Assembly (NCBI GenBank): GCA_963678675.1
Contig: OY783193.1
Span: 7,805,394 to 7,869,393 of the forward strand
Direction: 5' to 3'
Source: Xiphydria camelus
Taxonomy: Eukaryota; Arthropoda; Insecta; Hymenoptera; Xiphydriidae
Length of the DNA stretch: 64,000 nucleotides
Made by a program: the position numbers and the translations under genes. Positions 1 through 13,016 of this stretch are shown piece by piece. Below the pieces are notes generated by a model, which searched no databases, was not told where the DNA came from, and worked only from the letters and a program-made list of their open reading frames with translations. How positions within the stretch are numbered: position 1 is the stretch's first letter; the number at the start of each line of letters is the position of its first letter.

Positions 1-989
1 ACCTACCTTTATTAAAATCTGAGAAAACGTCTTGTTCAGAAATAACGCTACGCTATAATCGATAGCTTCGGTAGGTTAACTTTAACTTTATAAGACCTCT
101 AAACGTAACTCGAACGCAATTTATAAACATTTTTTTCTTCAAAGAAATATGAGAACCAGAGAAGAAATAATTAAAAAGTATATATTACATGCAAATAAAC
201 GATGAACGTGTGATAGTATTTCATATTTTTAAAATTACATCACCCTAACACATTAGCTCCATTATCGTGCTGCGTAGTTGCAACGCTTCGATGCTCGTGG
301 CAAACCGACGTCACATCTGTGCAACGGCGATAATGCTGCATTCTATGCCGATAGAAATAAATGTCTGCTGCATCCCATGTAATATAGAGACACAGCAAAA
401 TACGTACGAAAACAAAATTTTCGATAATAAAGAAATAATAAATGCAAGGGGATATCAGGTACAGTTCACGAATTTTCTTTAAATTTTCGAATACGTTTCA
501 TACATCAGAACAAAACAAAACTTAGCTGACTTTTCATTTTCGGCGACAGTCAAACCAATGAACCGTTCCACTTTTCCAGACTTTTTCCCGTAGCTGTAAG
601 AGCAACGCGCCACGAGAGGGAAGACGACGTAAAATATTTCCATGATCATCAGCAAATATTTTCCGTTGATAAAATTCCTCGGTAAATATTATCGGTTACA
701 ACATCCCTCGCCCTTCCCTTTACCATTTTCAACGTGGGATTTAATGCGAAGGCATCTGTGACCCAGTTAAATATACTTCGCGGGTGGCATTGTTGTTCAT
801 TCAACAATAGCGAGAAATCGAAGCAGAGGGGTGACAAACCCAGATGACGTGCGGATGCTAGGCTCATAGGTTCACGTGTGCGAGTCTATACACACATACG
901 TACGTGTCTATGTTGCGATGAATGAAAAACTGTTTGACTTGTCCCGAGCGTACTCGAAAATATATGCATTTATACCTAAAGGTATGTAA
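1..989. other. Non-coding stretch, nothing recognised
   Basis: AT-rich DNA with only short open frames of about 70 codons on both strands. None has a recognisable motif, a plausible splice context or a coding-like composition. I see no repeat structure or RNA gene here. Confidence 0.5.
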
Positions 990-1102
990 TAGTACATTAC
1001 GTTACTAGGGAGGAAAGTGCCTGATTTTTACCGCGAGTGCAAGGTTTGCTGCCCGAGCGAAGCGAAGGTGAAAATCGGCTTCCTCCCGTGTAGAGTGTAC
1101 TA
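990..1102. repeat. Imperfect fold-back (hairpin) of about 113 bp
   Basis: The left arm begins TAGTACA and runs through GGGAGGAAAGTGCC and GATTTTTACC. The reverse complement of the right arm reads TAGTACA, then GGGAGGAAGCC and GATTTTCACC. The arms are about 45 bp with small gaps, and the loop is rich in CGAGC/GCGAAG. It looks like a short non-autonomous fold-back element. Downstream, the 14-mer AAGTTTGACGGTTC occurs twice (about 1157-1170 and 1191-1204), and the second copy forms a TTTGACGG/CCGTCAAA hairpin. Confidence 0.5.
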
Positions 1103-1271
1103 TATTTTTTCCCCAATTGCGGTGAAATAACGTAATTTCCGAGCGTGTCATGATTAAGTTTGACGGTTCCGTAAGTTTACGGCATCCGTAAGTTTGACGG
1201 TTCTCCGTCAAATAGCGCCACTTTTCAACGCGAAAAAGTGGCGTTTCGAGTCGAGAATCTCATTTCTCCCT

Positions 1272-1299
1272 CTCATTACGTCCCTAGGGACGTAATGAG
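1272..1299. repeat. Perfect 28-bp palindrome
   Basis: The two 14-bp halves (CTCATTACGTCCCT and its complement AGGGACGTAATGAG) meet without a spacer. Because of the symmetry, short frames on both strands share the same stretch of residues. It sits in a CpG-rich patch that also contains GCGCATGCGC. It could be the tip of a fold-back element or a symmetric protein site. Confidence 0.8.
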
Positions 1300-4200
1300 A
1301 CGGTGCTGCGCATGCGCGGTCGATTCCGCAAGCATCATTGGTCATCGGGCGAAAATTGGCCACTCTCGACTCTATTCGCACGCGAGGAATGACGTTATTT
1401 CGATGCAGTCGGGAAGAAATAAAATTTGGAAAGCTCCATCGGAGCGTACTCAACCACCTTCGGTATTTTTAATAGCATACAAATTCCAAAATCATACCTA
1501 ACTTTTCAACAACTCAGGTAGAAAAAATAGCGACATACAAAAACTAACCAATTGATTTATGAAAAGTATGCCTAAGTCCGTCTAGAAATTAACTTTTTTT
1601 TTTATATAGGTAACATAAAGACGCCTTATCGCTTGCCCGGAAGAAAACGTTAACTTTCGATCGGACATTAGGCATATTTTTCGTATACCGATCGGTCCAC
1701 TTTTTGTATATTGCCATTTTTTTCTTCCCGGCAATTTCGTATTTGATAAAATCACTAGAAAAATATAAAAATTGCATTAATTCCAATTGAAATTGCATTA
1801 ATTGCTTATTGATAGTTGGATCGGTAGATATGCCACTGGAATATGTCGAAATTGAACGCTGTAGAACAAAATTTTATGCAAACGAGGTCCGTTCATATTA
1901 CGAGCAAATCGGCAAGAATTATTCCGAATTGACGAAGTGTAACTACATATTCCACTCGTCAGCTCGCGTTACTTACAAAGCGATAGACCGCAGCGGTCTG
2001 GTTGCCCTCTCGCTGACTGGTCAGCAAACGCATTCTGCAATCGATGCCCAGACCGCCCCGGGCCAAATGCCGCCTCGTTTTTATCCTGCCGCTGAAGTCC
2101 TGCTCGATTTTTTATTCTCTTTACTGCAGTTACAACGGAACCTTCGACAATGCGATCGATAACTACAATGCGTTCAAATTGACGTGTAAACCCAAAAGCT
2201 ATCTACGTCACGGCGACTGATTTCACTCGTCAGTTCCGCTCAGCTGCCGAACATCCATCAACCTCTGAGAGTAGCATTCGTACAGTCACCCCGATGGAAC
2301 TATTCGTGACGTTATTTATAAAGGAAGAGCGTCGTGACCTTTGGGTTTTATCTCTTTCCACGTATTTCTAACTATTTTTGACGCGAAGCGAAACAATTTA
2401 GTAAGAGATGCACGGTAGCCTTAGTTTCCAATCACCTCTGTGTACCGAAGTAATGTATACCGAAATGCATGAGTACCTATCAAAGTTCAACGTCAACTTG
2501 GGTCAGATACGGTTAGTTATGAGAGGGGATCCGACGAACGAAGCCTCTCGGGTATTACCTATGATACCATTATACCGTGTTCCGAATGCATATGCTCAAT
2601 CGAATTTTGTTGATACAGAGTGAATAATTGAAAATATGGAATTTATTTTTCTTCAAGATTAAATTGGAGCAAATAGGTATAGTTGGTACAAATTGAATAA
2701 TACAAATAGAAATATTGCATAGAAAATCATGAAAAACTTACCAGGGATATATAAGTAAATCAGCGACTAAAAATTAATTTTATGCAAGAGTCGAAAAGAT
2801 AATAATTTCTCCCTTCATTCGCAGAGGTACCCCTCGCGAGTAGCGGAACGCTCCAAAGGTTTAGCAGTAACGATGTGATCGGGGCTCATTAGTTAGGAAA
2901 TATTGGTGGACTAATTGCTTTCGTGGAAGTAAATTATTTCGACGTGAATCGTCACGTAGTTCCATTAATTTTCAACATCCGAGTGCTGCGCCTCATTCGA
3001 GGACTCTTTTTCCACACGAAAAATTTAAAACTTATTTAATGAGAGCATATCTACCCTCTTCCCTTCGTCGGATATTCACTAATTAGTCTGTTTAGATATT
3101 CAAAATGTTAATTAATTCACCCCGTGATGAAACGAAGATCATTACAGTTTATAATTTGAAAGAACAGGGAAATTATAAATTAATAAAAGTTTATTAATCT
3201 TAACTACAGGCGCAATTTTAGAGATTTTTAGGCCACGTCTAAACGTCGACTTTATAACCCTTAACGATTTTCTCTATCGTTATTTTTTCGGCTAACATTT
3301 TTTACGATTTTCCATACTTCAAGAAATGTACGAAAAAGATTGATCGGTACCTACTGACAATCGCTCTTACGACGATACTGATGTTGTCGCGATATTGACA
3401 TCGTACCTCGATATCGAGGTACCGGAAAACACGAAAATAAAGGATAACGCGATAAGGTCGACCGATTTAATTATTTCGACGCGATGGTTTATCGAGCCAA
3501 GAGAAATTTCCATCAACGAGGACCCAGAGAATTCAGTCGCAGATAGAGAGACGCGAACGTATTCATCTCTGCCGTAGCAACCTCTCCTTTACCTCCCGTA
3601 ACAAATCGTCACGTCGGGGAAATGATTAACGAATTGATTCGTCATTTTATTAATTTATTTCGCGTGGGCCCATCATGTTTCATCCACCTTCATCACGATT
3701 TTCAATAGATGGTTCCGTACACAACGACGACAGATTTCTCGAGAAAATGTATTCCGATTCCACCCGGAAACTCGAAAACATGGAAAATTTATTCCAATAA
3801 TACGTAATTTTGAAAACGAGATTTCCTACGAGCACACATCCGAGCATAGAAATCACGCGAAATATTGGATTACTTTAGTTAACCCCTGACTATCGCAACG
3901 ACCACTACAGGTACAGCTAAACTACGTCGACTCGGGTGATCGAATACCAGCGTGAGCTGCGGTAGCCAGAGGTCAAACGCGAAAATGGAACAATTTAGGT
4001 AACTCTACCCTGCGCGTATCGCCACCACGCGTCGGTGGAAGTAGAGTGACGGCGCGGTTCTCGGATTTCCTCCGAAAATTCCCGCTGGAATACGACCGAG
4101 AGCTCGCGTCGCGATCGGTTCGCGTCTCGCTGGTTAAAATCAAGATATTCCGCGAACGCGTGCGAAAATGTCCGAAACCTCGTGTCGAACCTCGCGGTAA

Positions 4201-5143
4201 CACCTGTTCACGGGGCGCAGGCGTCACAAATTTCCGGGTCGTTATGTACGCGAGTAGGATTATAATTTCTCCGAGGCTTATACTCCAGATTATTGATCGC
4301 GAGCTCGCCTACGGTGGTATCGAGATAGTATTAAAAAAATGAGGGTTCGAAGGAAAGGAGAGTCGGAAGGAGACGACGCGGGTGGCGGTTCTTTCGTCCT
4401 CTCCCACCCCTCGATGTAACGCTGCGTTCGCTTTTATTAGCAATCAAATTATATCCTAGTAATAACTTTGGGGATTTGTGGTAATGGTGGTACTTCGGTG
4501 CGATTTCCCGCCGGGAAAGATGCGCGAACGGTGTTCGCTCGACGGGGGGCGGGGGTTCTCCAGTTCCCGATGAAAAGTATCTCTTCTTTGGGCAGTGATA
4601 AATCTCGATACCCTTGTAAGAAATATCAGTACATCTCGGTGAAATTTACGGCCTCACCTTGGCCAGCGCCACCTACCGCCCCTCCATCCTGCCACCAGCC
4701 AATGTCGAGACATCGCAAATTTTATAAGTGCCGGTATCAAGATATCGTGTTCCATTCAACCTTTCGTTCCTGCGGCGAGTGCGTATAGATATACGAAAGA
4801 GGGGGTTCCGAAAAGGGTCACTCTACCACCGCCCCTTCGCTCCTAGAGCTTACCTCCAACGACTACGGGCCGGAGGTTACGCCTTTCTTCGATAAACCTA
4901 CATTGCGCGGAATGGGCGATGAAAAGTGTATGGGCCGCATCGAAAACATCTCCATCTACTTTTACACCCCTTTTTTCCGATTTCGTTCTCCCGGTTTATC
5001 AGCGCCTCTTTAAATTGGTTTTAGCTTTTGTCGAGTTTGACAGTGTTTTTATCTTCGTTCGATGAATGCTATAAGCTCAATCGCAAGGAGATCCAAGCAT
5101 TGTTTTATTCTATATCGAATGAATGATAATTAAGCACGAACTG
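1300..5143. other. Intergenic stretch with short open frames only
   Basis: No recognisable gene. The longest frame, 1809-2162 on plus, encodes 117 residues with no known motif and I treat it as chance. A perfect 20-bp palindrome (GTACCTCGAT and its complement) is at 3403-3422. Around 4000-4900 the base composition becomes CpG-rich with C-runs, which can occur near promoters, but no core promoter could be assigned. Confidence 0.4.
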
Positions 5144-5360
5144 AAAAAAAATTGCTTTGTTCAACTATCGGTGAAGTTAAATACGGTGAATCTCACGGTG
5201 CAATTGTTTCAATGCCATAGGAGTGTAAGGAGAAGTACAATAAATAGAGTTGAATGTACCAAATTGAAGTTAAAAAACGAATGAATATCTACTTGAAACA
5301 ATTACACCGTGAGGTTCGCCGTATTTAACATCACCAATGGTTGAGAGAAGCAAATTTTTT
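5144..5360. mobile_element. MITE-like fold-back, about 217 bp
   Basis: The left arm (about 5144-5212) starts with an A-run and ATTGCTTTGTTCAAC and continues through AAATACGGTGAATCTCACGG. The right arm (about 5293-5360) is its inverted copy, ending CAAATTTTTTT, with scattered substitutions. Arms of about 68 bp flank an 80-bp centre without coding capacity. The size and structure fit a non-autonomous inverted-repeat element. I could not identify a target-site duplication or a superfamily. Confidence 0.7.
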
Positions 5361-8021
5361 TAATGCGGTGTCTAGTAAAATATGAAAAAGAAATTCCTTG
5401 ACTTTTCTAGGTTTTCCAGTTTAAAATATAATACATAGCCAAATTTCCCTGACCGCTGACAGGTATAGATCTACTATAAAGTGTTACGCGTCAATCATTT
5501 TTCGTCGAATGAACGAATTAACTATTATTCATAGAACGAGTTATAACAACGGAGAAATAAACATTCAAATAATTCAATTTTACCAATCATATTATTACTT
5601 AATGGCTTTTTTTGAGAACAAGAAATAACTTAGATACATACACATACACATATAGAGAATACTTTTTTTAGATTTCTATATATATATTCTTAACATTTTA
5701 ACAGACTAGACGTTGAACTATTTCTAAAATATCAGTATTTTCAAAACATACCAGAAAATTCTTTATTTTTCCTGATTTTCTCCTGACCCACATAATTTCC
5801 TGACAATTCCAGTTTTTCCAGAATTCCCTGACCACTAGACATCGTGTCAAAATATTATAGATGCTAAGTCGATATTTAAATTGGCAAATAGTGCAGCGAT
5901 AACAAACCGAGTAGGTACGTGAATTATGAATGAAAAATTAAAACGATTCGTTAAAATTGTTTCGCGCTAAAATCGTCATCAGCAATCAAGACCCCATCGC
6001 GACAGTGGCAAAAAGAATCCGTGGCGCCAAAAGCGGCGTTATCATTGCAGTCGCGATGAGCTCGGCGAACGAATGTAGCCCGAATTCGGCGTTAACTTTA
6101 GTCGAACCTTGGCAACCGACTTTGGCTCGTGCTCGGCTGCCAATGTTGGCTCGACGGTGGTAAAAAGCATTGACCGTGTCAAAACCGGTGTTGTCGTTTC
6201 ACCTTCGGGATGGGCTCTGCCGAAACTCGACCGAGGATTAATCGACGTCGGCTCGACGTCGCGTTGATCCTCATTTGTTGCCTGGGATATTGAGTTTGAA
6301 ATACAGAGCGTTTCCTCCAAAACCGTAACGGTCCACTTCCCGGAGGAAGTTTGTCGCTTTACGATAAAGCGGCGCGTAAACAAATGGCGTATGTCGTATG
6401 TCACTTTTCAAATAGGACGTAGAAAAGAAGAGAAGGAAGGAGAAGGAGAATTCGGTCTTAACATAAAAAAATTGTTCATAATACTAAGCTTATTTTGTAA
6501 TTCGTATACACATTCAATAACAAATGAAAAAGAAATGGTCCGAAAAAAATAATTATTCGCCGAGTTATAAGTGCGTTTTTCTCTGGAAGATTGAGACGTT
6601 ATCGAAAAGCCAGAGAGACTCACTCATGCTGAGCAATGAGTGTGAGAGAGGTAGTCTTTCTAGATGATGAGGTAGCTGCATTTCTAAATATCGCTTTCCA
6701 GCTTAAATAAGGCGGAATGTGAAAAATGAAAAAAATACGGGGTAAGTAATTTTGTCCATATTTTTCGAATCTGGAATTAAAAAAATTAGCGTTAAGACCG
6801 AACTCATGGAAGCGTTAAACCACGTTAAGAGTGTAGCAATATAAGTATACCTAAATCCACTTCACAAATGCCGGTATCGACATATCATTTTCCGTTTATC
6901 TCAACTTTTCACACTCGCGACGAGTGTGCGGACATCATGAAAGGTTTCGAAAAGGAGCTTCTCGCCCTTGCCGGACCGGAGAGAGAAGAGGGGGTTCTAC
7001 ATATACCTCTTTTCGATACGCATCACAGAACGGATGGCGAAAGTCTCGCCGAGTCGAAAACGCACGCCTGAAATATTTTTCGCGCGCTAGTGAATCGGAA
7101 GAAAAAAGACAGAGACAGAGAAAGAGAGAAAAGGAGTGAGAATTCCCTCTCGGATTCCATCCTCCGAGGGTTTCCCTATAGTCGAGTCTTCGCAGAGACG
7201 GATGAACGAACGCAGCGAACGCGTTCATTTACTCAATACCTACGCGGAGCAACGGGAGACGAAAAACGATTTTCCACATCATTCTTTCGCCGACCCTAGA
7301 AGCAATCTTCGGGTATCAGTCAGCCGCGTGGGGAGCTCTTATTTAGGAAGGAACCGCGGGAGAGTTCGTGATGATCCGACCGACGTAAAGTTGAAACTCG
7401 TCCTGTTATTTTTTGTAGAAAAATGTAACATTTTACACATACCTGCGCCACGGTAATAAAAAATTCGAGAGAAGTAGAATAAACAGGAAAACGGTAGATA
7501 TACAGAAGCCCGACGGTAGATTCAGCGGAAGCCGTAGGAATCACGAACGTTCGCACGAGTAAACAACGACTATTCCGTACCTCTACCTGTGTACCCACAG
7601 TTCGAACTATTTGATTCGTCGAAGCGAGACACAGTATGGGTGACGAAGTCGGTGTACCAACTACGACAGACAACGGTGGTACACTTCGGTTTTCTCGGAT
7701 AATTGGGTTTCCCGGGCGCACACACGTAGCGCGGCCAGGACGAGAAACGAACTACGAGGCACTCGATTCGACTTCGCTTCCGACGCGAAATAAGGGAATG
7801 AGAAATTCCTTGAATGGACGACCCGCGCTCTCTTCAGAGGTCGACAGCTACCTTCCAAAATGATTATAGAAGACGTCTCAAATATGTGTATACATATCGA
7901 TGTTTAACGTGTCTGACCTTTTCCTATTTTTGTCTACGAACATGTATTTTGATCACGTGAAAGAACGATTGGTGAAAAAATACTAGAAAAATCATAGATC
8001 GAAATGTGACTTTCAAAGTAT
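5361..8021. other. Intergenic stretch, no gene recognised
   Basis: Frames at 6042-6404 (minus) and 7320-7721 (minus) are open for 120 and 133 codons but show no domain, no biased composition and no convincing splice context. A purine-rich GA/CAGA simple-sequence tract lies at about 7095-7140. About 100 bp near 4705-4790 and 6850-6940 share the phrase GTGCCGGTATC/ATGCCGGTATC and a similar layout, perhaps an old diverged repeat. Confidence 0.4.
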
Positions 8022-8498
8022 TACACTCTGAGAACAAACATTTCCAAATCACAATCTCTCGGGTGGCTAATTAAATATACAGTTATCTCAACAAATATGT
8101 ATGTAGTTTGAGTAATTAAAATTTAGTCGAAAATAGCTAGATACTCAGCTGCTATAATTAAATATTTACTCATGTAATTATATATTTAAATGGACTACCG
8201 TAACCTCAAAATTTATTTGAATCAAACGATTTTTGTTCTCAGACAGTTAACACAATACTTCCACCGTTCATCTGACAAAAATTTTTGTTAAAACAAACAA
8301 GTCGGATTGATTTAACAAAGCAGTGAAATTGAATTGATTTCAGTCTACCAACAAAACGAATTTTATTGAATTTAACAACAAAAATTTAGTTATTGCAACT
8401 ACATATAGTCCAAATAAACACACATTGGTTTGCTTGACGAAATTTAATCTTCAACCTAAACAATTTGGTTGGGATAACTACATTTTTTTCTCGGTGTA
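8022..8498. mobile_element. One or two chained MITE-like elements with TACAC.GAGAA ends
   Basis: The left end reads TTACACTCTGAGAACAAACA. The sequence near 8231-8245 is an inverted version of it (TTTTGTTCTCAGACA), and 8478-8498 is another inverted end (ending CTCGGTGTA). This suggests two AT-rich elements placed end to end or one nested element. The inner sequence has no coding capacity. The ends resemble those of the three elements at 35965-36575, so I place them in one diverged family. Confidence 0.45.
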
Positions 8499-9240
8499 TG
8501 CCAACTTAGTCCAAAAGTTTATAGGTAATACGTTAACAAAATAAAAGACGTCTAACGGTCCTGGTATTTATCGTGACGATATTAGCAATTATTTAAAGGT
8601 TTATTAGAGATATACCCACGTACCAATAAAACACATCAAATCGAACGAACACGCGGCGCCGAAACATAAAGCAGATCTCCAGTTACGAGTGGATCAAATG
8701 TGGTTGCTCGATAAATGGAGAATTCTACCTCCCACAACCTCCTCCTCCCTGTCCACCTATTTCTTTTCCCGCATCAGGAAAATTAATAGGAATCTCCTTT
8801 CATCGACCATCCGCATTGAAAGAAACTCTATATAAATGTGTAGGTACACGCATACAGCCAGGCCGCATTATACCCATCCACTTAGAGATCAATAGTATCT
8901 TCATTGGATCATCCACCATCTTCGATCACCCTCGTCCTCGAGTCGAAAAAAAAATTCCAAAACTACTCGCTTCGTCGCCGATATATCAACCTTAAGTGAA
9001 ATTAGATGAACTGTACTGGTTTTTTTGCACCCCTTACTCTCGAAGAGAAATGCAGTTACGCGAGCATCGCCGGGATAAATCCCAAGCGATGGATCAAGAA
9101 AGTAATTAGAATATCCTCCTCTTTCTGTTTAGTTATTTTAATTATACGTTATTTAGTTATTTTAATTGCGCGTGAAATTCGTGGATTGGAATGAAAGAGC
9201 TGAAACAGAGCGAGAAAGTCGGCGTGAGCGAGTGAATGTA

Positions 9241-9266
9241 CGAGAGAGAGAGAGAGAGAGAGAGAA
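9241..9266. repeat. (GA)n microsatellite
   Basis: About 12 uninterrupted GA dinucleotides follow GTAC. It is a likely polymorphic simple-sequence locus. Confidence 0.95.
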
Positions 9267-10367
9267 AGGGAATGAGGACTACAGGGTGGGAAAAGAGGGA
9301 GCTGGGGATCGGTCGGTCGAGAATAAATAACTCGTTTCCTCAATTCCCCTTGAGTTATTTCTCTTTTGTTTGGCGAAAGCGAAGTAACAATACCAGGCGT
9401 TGCCAATATTTATCGCCGTCGATTTTCCGCGCGAGAGAAGCTGCGACGCGAAATGGATTGCGGCAAAGGAGGGGCACGGATCGGAATAAAAAAAAAAGAC
9501 GAGAACGAGAAACCCGAGCCCTTTGTAAACTGTCGAGGGCAAGATTATTTCCTTAGAGTGCTGGGAGACTTGCAAAGAATTCTGGTGCTCCGTTGATGCT
9601 CGAGAAGAGCCCTCACGGAGTGCAGTTCACCCAAGTTTAATTAGAGCCAAAACACAGCCGCGATATTCTCATTGTTATGAAGAGACAAAAGGCAGGTCGA
9701 ACGATCTAGATCTCAACTTTCGAACTGAGACCCGATTAAAGAATCTTGGGATAAAACAACGACGTTATCGCTCGTACAGTGCAGTCCTTAATTGTTGTTT
9801 ATGTTTGAAAAGCTGCTCAAGCCGATAAGAGTTTGATAAGAAGATGAAGCATCGACTATTGGGGTATCGCTGTCGTTAGGATGGGTTTCAAATAGATACT
9901 TACATTTGTCACACTTGCTTTCAGGAAATATTTTAACTAACGAATATACAGGGTAAAGTTCTGTAATTCCGAAATACCAGTTTCTAAAAACTTCTAATGC
10001 CTTTAGGCCGACCGTAACCCGTTCACCCCTTTCGCAACTATTGGAGTTTATACGATTTTGTGACCGCTCGTAACATACAAACTCGAAGTGCGGCAATAAA
10101 CCGACTCAGTCTCCAGCTCTTTGTCCCCTTCATTTCTTTCGTCCACCCGTGACGAGCAGACGGGCATTGAAGAGGGTCGAAATTGCGGGAGGAGGATAGA
10201 CGAAGGAAGAGCAGAATAGAAATGCCGAAGAACGACCGAGGGAATAAAGATATCGAGTGTTCGTTCGCTCGCGAATTCAAGAGGTATTGAGAGACCGTCG
10301 GTACGGTCGATCGACTTATAGCAAAAATCTCTGATTACTGCCAGAAGAGCCCACTCCGCTCTTCCGC

Positions 10368-10399
10368 AGGTAGGTAGGTATTGGTAGGTAGGTAGGTAC
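10368..10399. repeat. (AGGT)n tetranucleotide repeat
   Basis: The tetranucleotide AGGT is repeated with one interruption (ATTGGT) into two blocks. It is a simple repeat with no evident function. Confidence 0.9.
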
Positions 10400-10722
10400 T
10401 TTAGAACTCCGGAGGTCTCGCAGCGAGCGCCTCGGCTTCATCTCACCCCCGCAGTCTCATCCCGCGATTTCTTTCGAGGAGGAGCAGCGAGAAAAGAGCT
10501 CGACGTGTCTTCTTTCCCTTCCAATCCCTTCGCCACAGAACGGTAACGAATTTTTAGGGGAAAGAAAGAAAAAACTTCCACATCGAAGGCGCACCAAGTG
10601 AAAAGATGTTCAAAAATTCTCTTTCGAGAAGCAAATCGCGTTCGAACTTTTTTTTCGTCTGAGGAAAATATAAATTGCCACACATAAGTGTCTGATAGCG
10701 GTACTAAATGTACTCTCGGCGT

Positions 10723-10916
10723 CACGGATTATGTCGCTGGTGACTCTTTAAAATGTCGTTTTTAAACATACCAGTCAATGAGCAATTCATTTTCATTCAC
10801 TCGTTAGCCACGACGGCGTTTGCCCTGGTTAACGAAAGTATGATAATAATTGACTGATCATTGGTTAGCACGTTTAAAAATGACAGTTTAAAAAGGCACC
10901 AGCGATAGAATCCGTG
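10723..10916. mobile_element. MITE, family with TCGCTGGTGA ends, copy 1
   Basis: The left arm starts CACGGATTATGTCGCTGGTG, followed by a T/A-rich stretch with TTTTTAAACATACCAG. The right arm mirrors it and ends GGCACCAGCGATAGAATCCG. The arms are about 65 bp around a centre of about 65 bp. The same arrangement, with closely similar arms and core phrases (GAAAGTATGA, AATGA), recurs at 19094-19315, so this is a repeated family. No coding capacity. Confidence 0.75.
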
Positions 10917-11086
10917 GCGCCGCGGAAGTACATAAAATTGTGATGAAATAAAACTACATTTTCGTATCAATGCTTCAATGCTTTAACTAAACGATCCTTA
11001 TATCGAGAAAAGGAGTATTTCTACGAGTGAATTGTGTTATTTTCACGTCTAAAGGTTAAGAAGACGAGTGTCGATAGATATCTGCA

Positions 11087-12250
11087 TTGATATATACGTC
11101 CTTATTTCAAGTACCGATAAAACCGTCCGGCGTGAAAGAGAACGATACTCCTTTTGTGTGTGTTTCGCCGCGCCTCGCGCGCCGCTATAAATCGGAAGCT
11201 CATAGAACTCTCACGGCGGGCCAAAGTCCCGATGCCACTCCTCGTTTTGAACCACAGCCAACTCGATTCTCATTTTCTAACGCTTCCGACGCCGTCGCGA
11301 GGAAATTTTCCCGGCTCCCTTAACCAACGAGATCAGAGGTGCATCGGCTCGGATGAATTCGATTTGGTATTATTCGTTCGAAGAAACAGCCGCTGCATCG
11401 TCGGCCGGCCGCCTCGAGACGCGTACATATATCGTCGCTATATAACGAACCCTAACCCTGGCTGCAACCGATGCGGCATTAGGGGTCGCCCTCCACAGGT
11501 CGTCGATGAGCCATTTCCAACCGAGCACCTAGACGCTCCACATCGAGCTATCTGGGAACTCCACCACTTTGAGTCGCTGCCAACTCAATTCTTACACCAG
11601 CAAACGTTCGATGTATAGGCGAACTTCTCGCGGTGCGACGAGAGCGCGGGGGGGGGGGAGGCGTCCGTCGAGAGGTGAGAGGGGTCGGCGCGGTGAGCGT
11701 GGAGGTGGAATACGGGTAGATGCTTCGGCGTTACGATTGCGGTGAGGTCGGGGCGGGTGGCGCGGCCAAAGGAACAGAGACTCGGGGTCTCGGAGGAAAC
11801 GTTAAGAGGCGCGCCCTTCCCACGACCTTCGATCCTCACCCCTCGCTCAGACTGCGAGCGCGTAGCCCACCGCGACGAGTAACGCGCGACTCGGCTATAA
11901 ATTGGAAAATTGAATTCCCATCAACGCGGCGGTGTCATTAACCGTCTCGATGTGGGAGAGCGTGGATTGGATGGAAAGCGGTTATCATTAAATTGCGACT
12001 AAGCGCCCGAGGGGGTGTGGACCTGGCTCGTACGCGGGGGAGGTGTCGTCCTCTTCCCTCTACGTCGACGCGCGACGAGGGAAATTTCAGCGCGCGACGT
12101 TACGGCGCGAGAAGTGTTCGCGGAGGGGAAACGAAGTTGAAAGTGTCGATGCGTTTCCGATGTCTCCGTCGTCGTAGTACCTCGAGAGCACCCCCACCTG
12201 GTACCGTCTGGTTGGCGGCGCAGGTGCGACGAATGCTCGCCGATTGAATC
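11087..12250. promoter_or_regulatory. CpG-rich, promoter-like stretch (unproven)
   Basis: This stretch is much richer in CG dinucleotides than its surroundings. It has TATAAAT-like words at about 11188 and 11896 and an 11-G run at 11648-11658. Frames up to 154 codons (11154-11618, plus) are long mainly because stop codons are rare in GC-rich DNA. None matches a family I know. It could be the promoter or 5' exon of a gene, but transcript data would be needed to decide. Confidence 0.25.
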
Positions 12251-12630
12251 ATCCCGTCGCCTATTTAGTCTGGCATAGAAATTCGATCACGTCGATTTCA
12301 TCGGCGCACCGACGCGGACGTCATCGCATCGGCGTTCAGAGTGCCCATACTCCAAGTAGCGGTAAATCGCCTTATGGGTAGCCACCGGAAGGAGGGTGGT
12401 AATAGTTAGTACTCGACATTGATTTTGCATGTTTGCTGGTTAAGTGCTTGCTGGCAACCGACTGTCGAAATCGGTTGATAGAATAACTGAACGGAAGAAA
12501 AAAGAAATGCAATTCAATGGAAGTATTTTACAGTACTGAACAAATAAATTTCGAGTTATATGATGCGTTAGGCGTAATATCTTACTCGTCGTATTCGTAC
12601 TTCGGTTAGTACACCCCGTAACAAATTCTG

Positions 12631-12727
12631 CGGTGTGGACTTATATAGGCCACACTCTTTTGGTGTTAAATAACAATGGCATAAGACTGAATAACACCCG
12701 ATGTGGTACATTTAGATCCACACCGAT
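12631..12727. repeat. Fold-back of about 97 bp with TGGTGTTA motifs
   Basis: The left half reads GCGGTGTGGACTTATATAGG then CCACACTC and TGGTGTTAAA. The right half carries the inverted words TAACACC, GATGTGG and CCACACCG. GGTGTTA words also lie just outside on the right. It looks like a small degenerate inverted-repeat element. Confidence 0.5.
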
Positions 12728-13016
12728 GAAATGGTGTTAAAAATTAACACCGCTTTTTTATTGTGTATGTTCGTAGTAAAGAGAGAGCAAAACTAATTGG
12801 GCGAAGGGGTTTTAGGAATCAGTCATCTAATTATTATAGTATACACAAATTTTAATCCTCATTATTGCTTAACACCCCATCGCTGAGTAGGCAATGGTGT
12901 TGCAGTGCAATACCACTGGAAAATAGTTCCAATGATTAACGAAAATCCTATTCGACGACACACATTTCGCACACCCCGACAACGCGATCATATACGAAAC
13001 CGCCAGGTACGAGAAA

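Larger units (their letters stand above)
8499..10722. other. Intergenic stretch with simple repeats
   Basis: No gene recognised. It contains an (AG)n tract at 9241-9266 and a (TAGG)n/(AGGT)n tract at about 10368-10399. TATA-like words occur near 8832, but no downstream first exon could be supported. Open frames here are under 110 codons and look incidental. Confidence 0.4.

Noticed and set aside
11154..11618. 154-codon frame in GC-rich DNA
   Set aside because: No domain recognised. Stops are rare in this composition, so the length is not informative.
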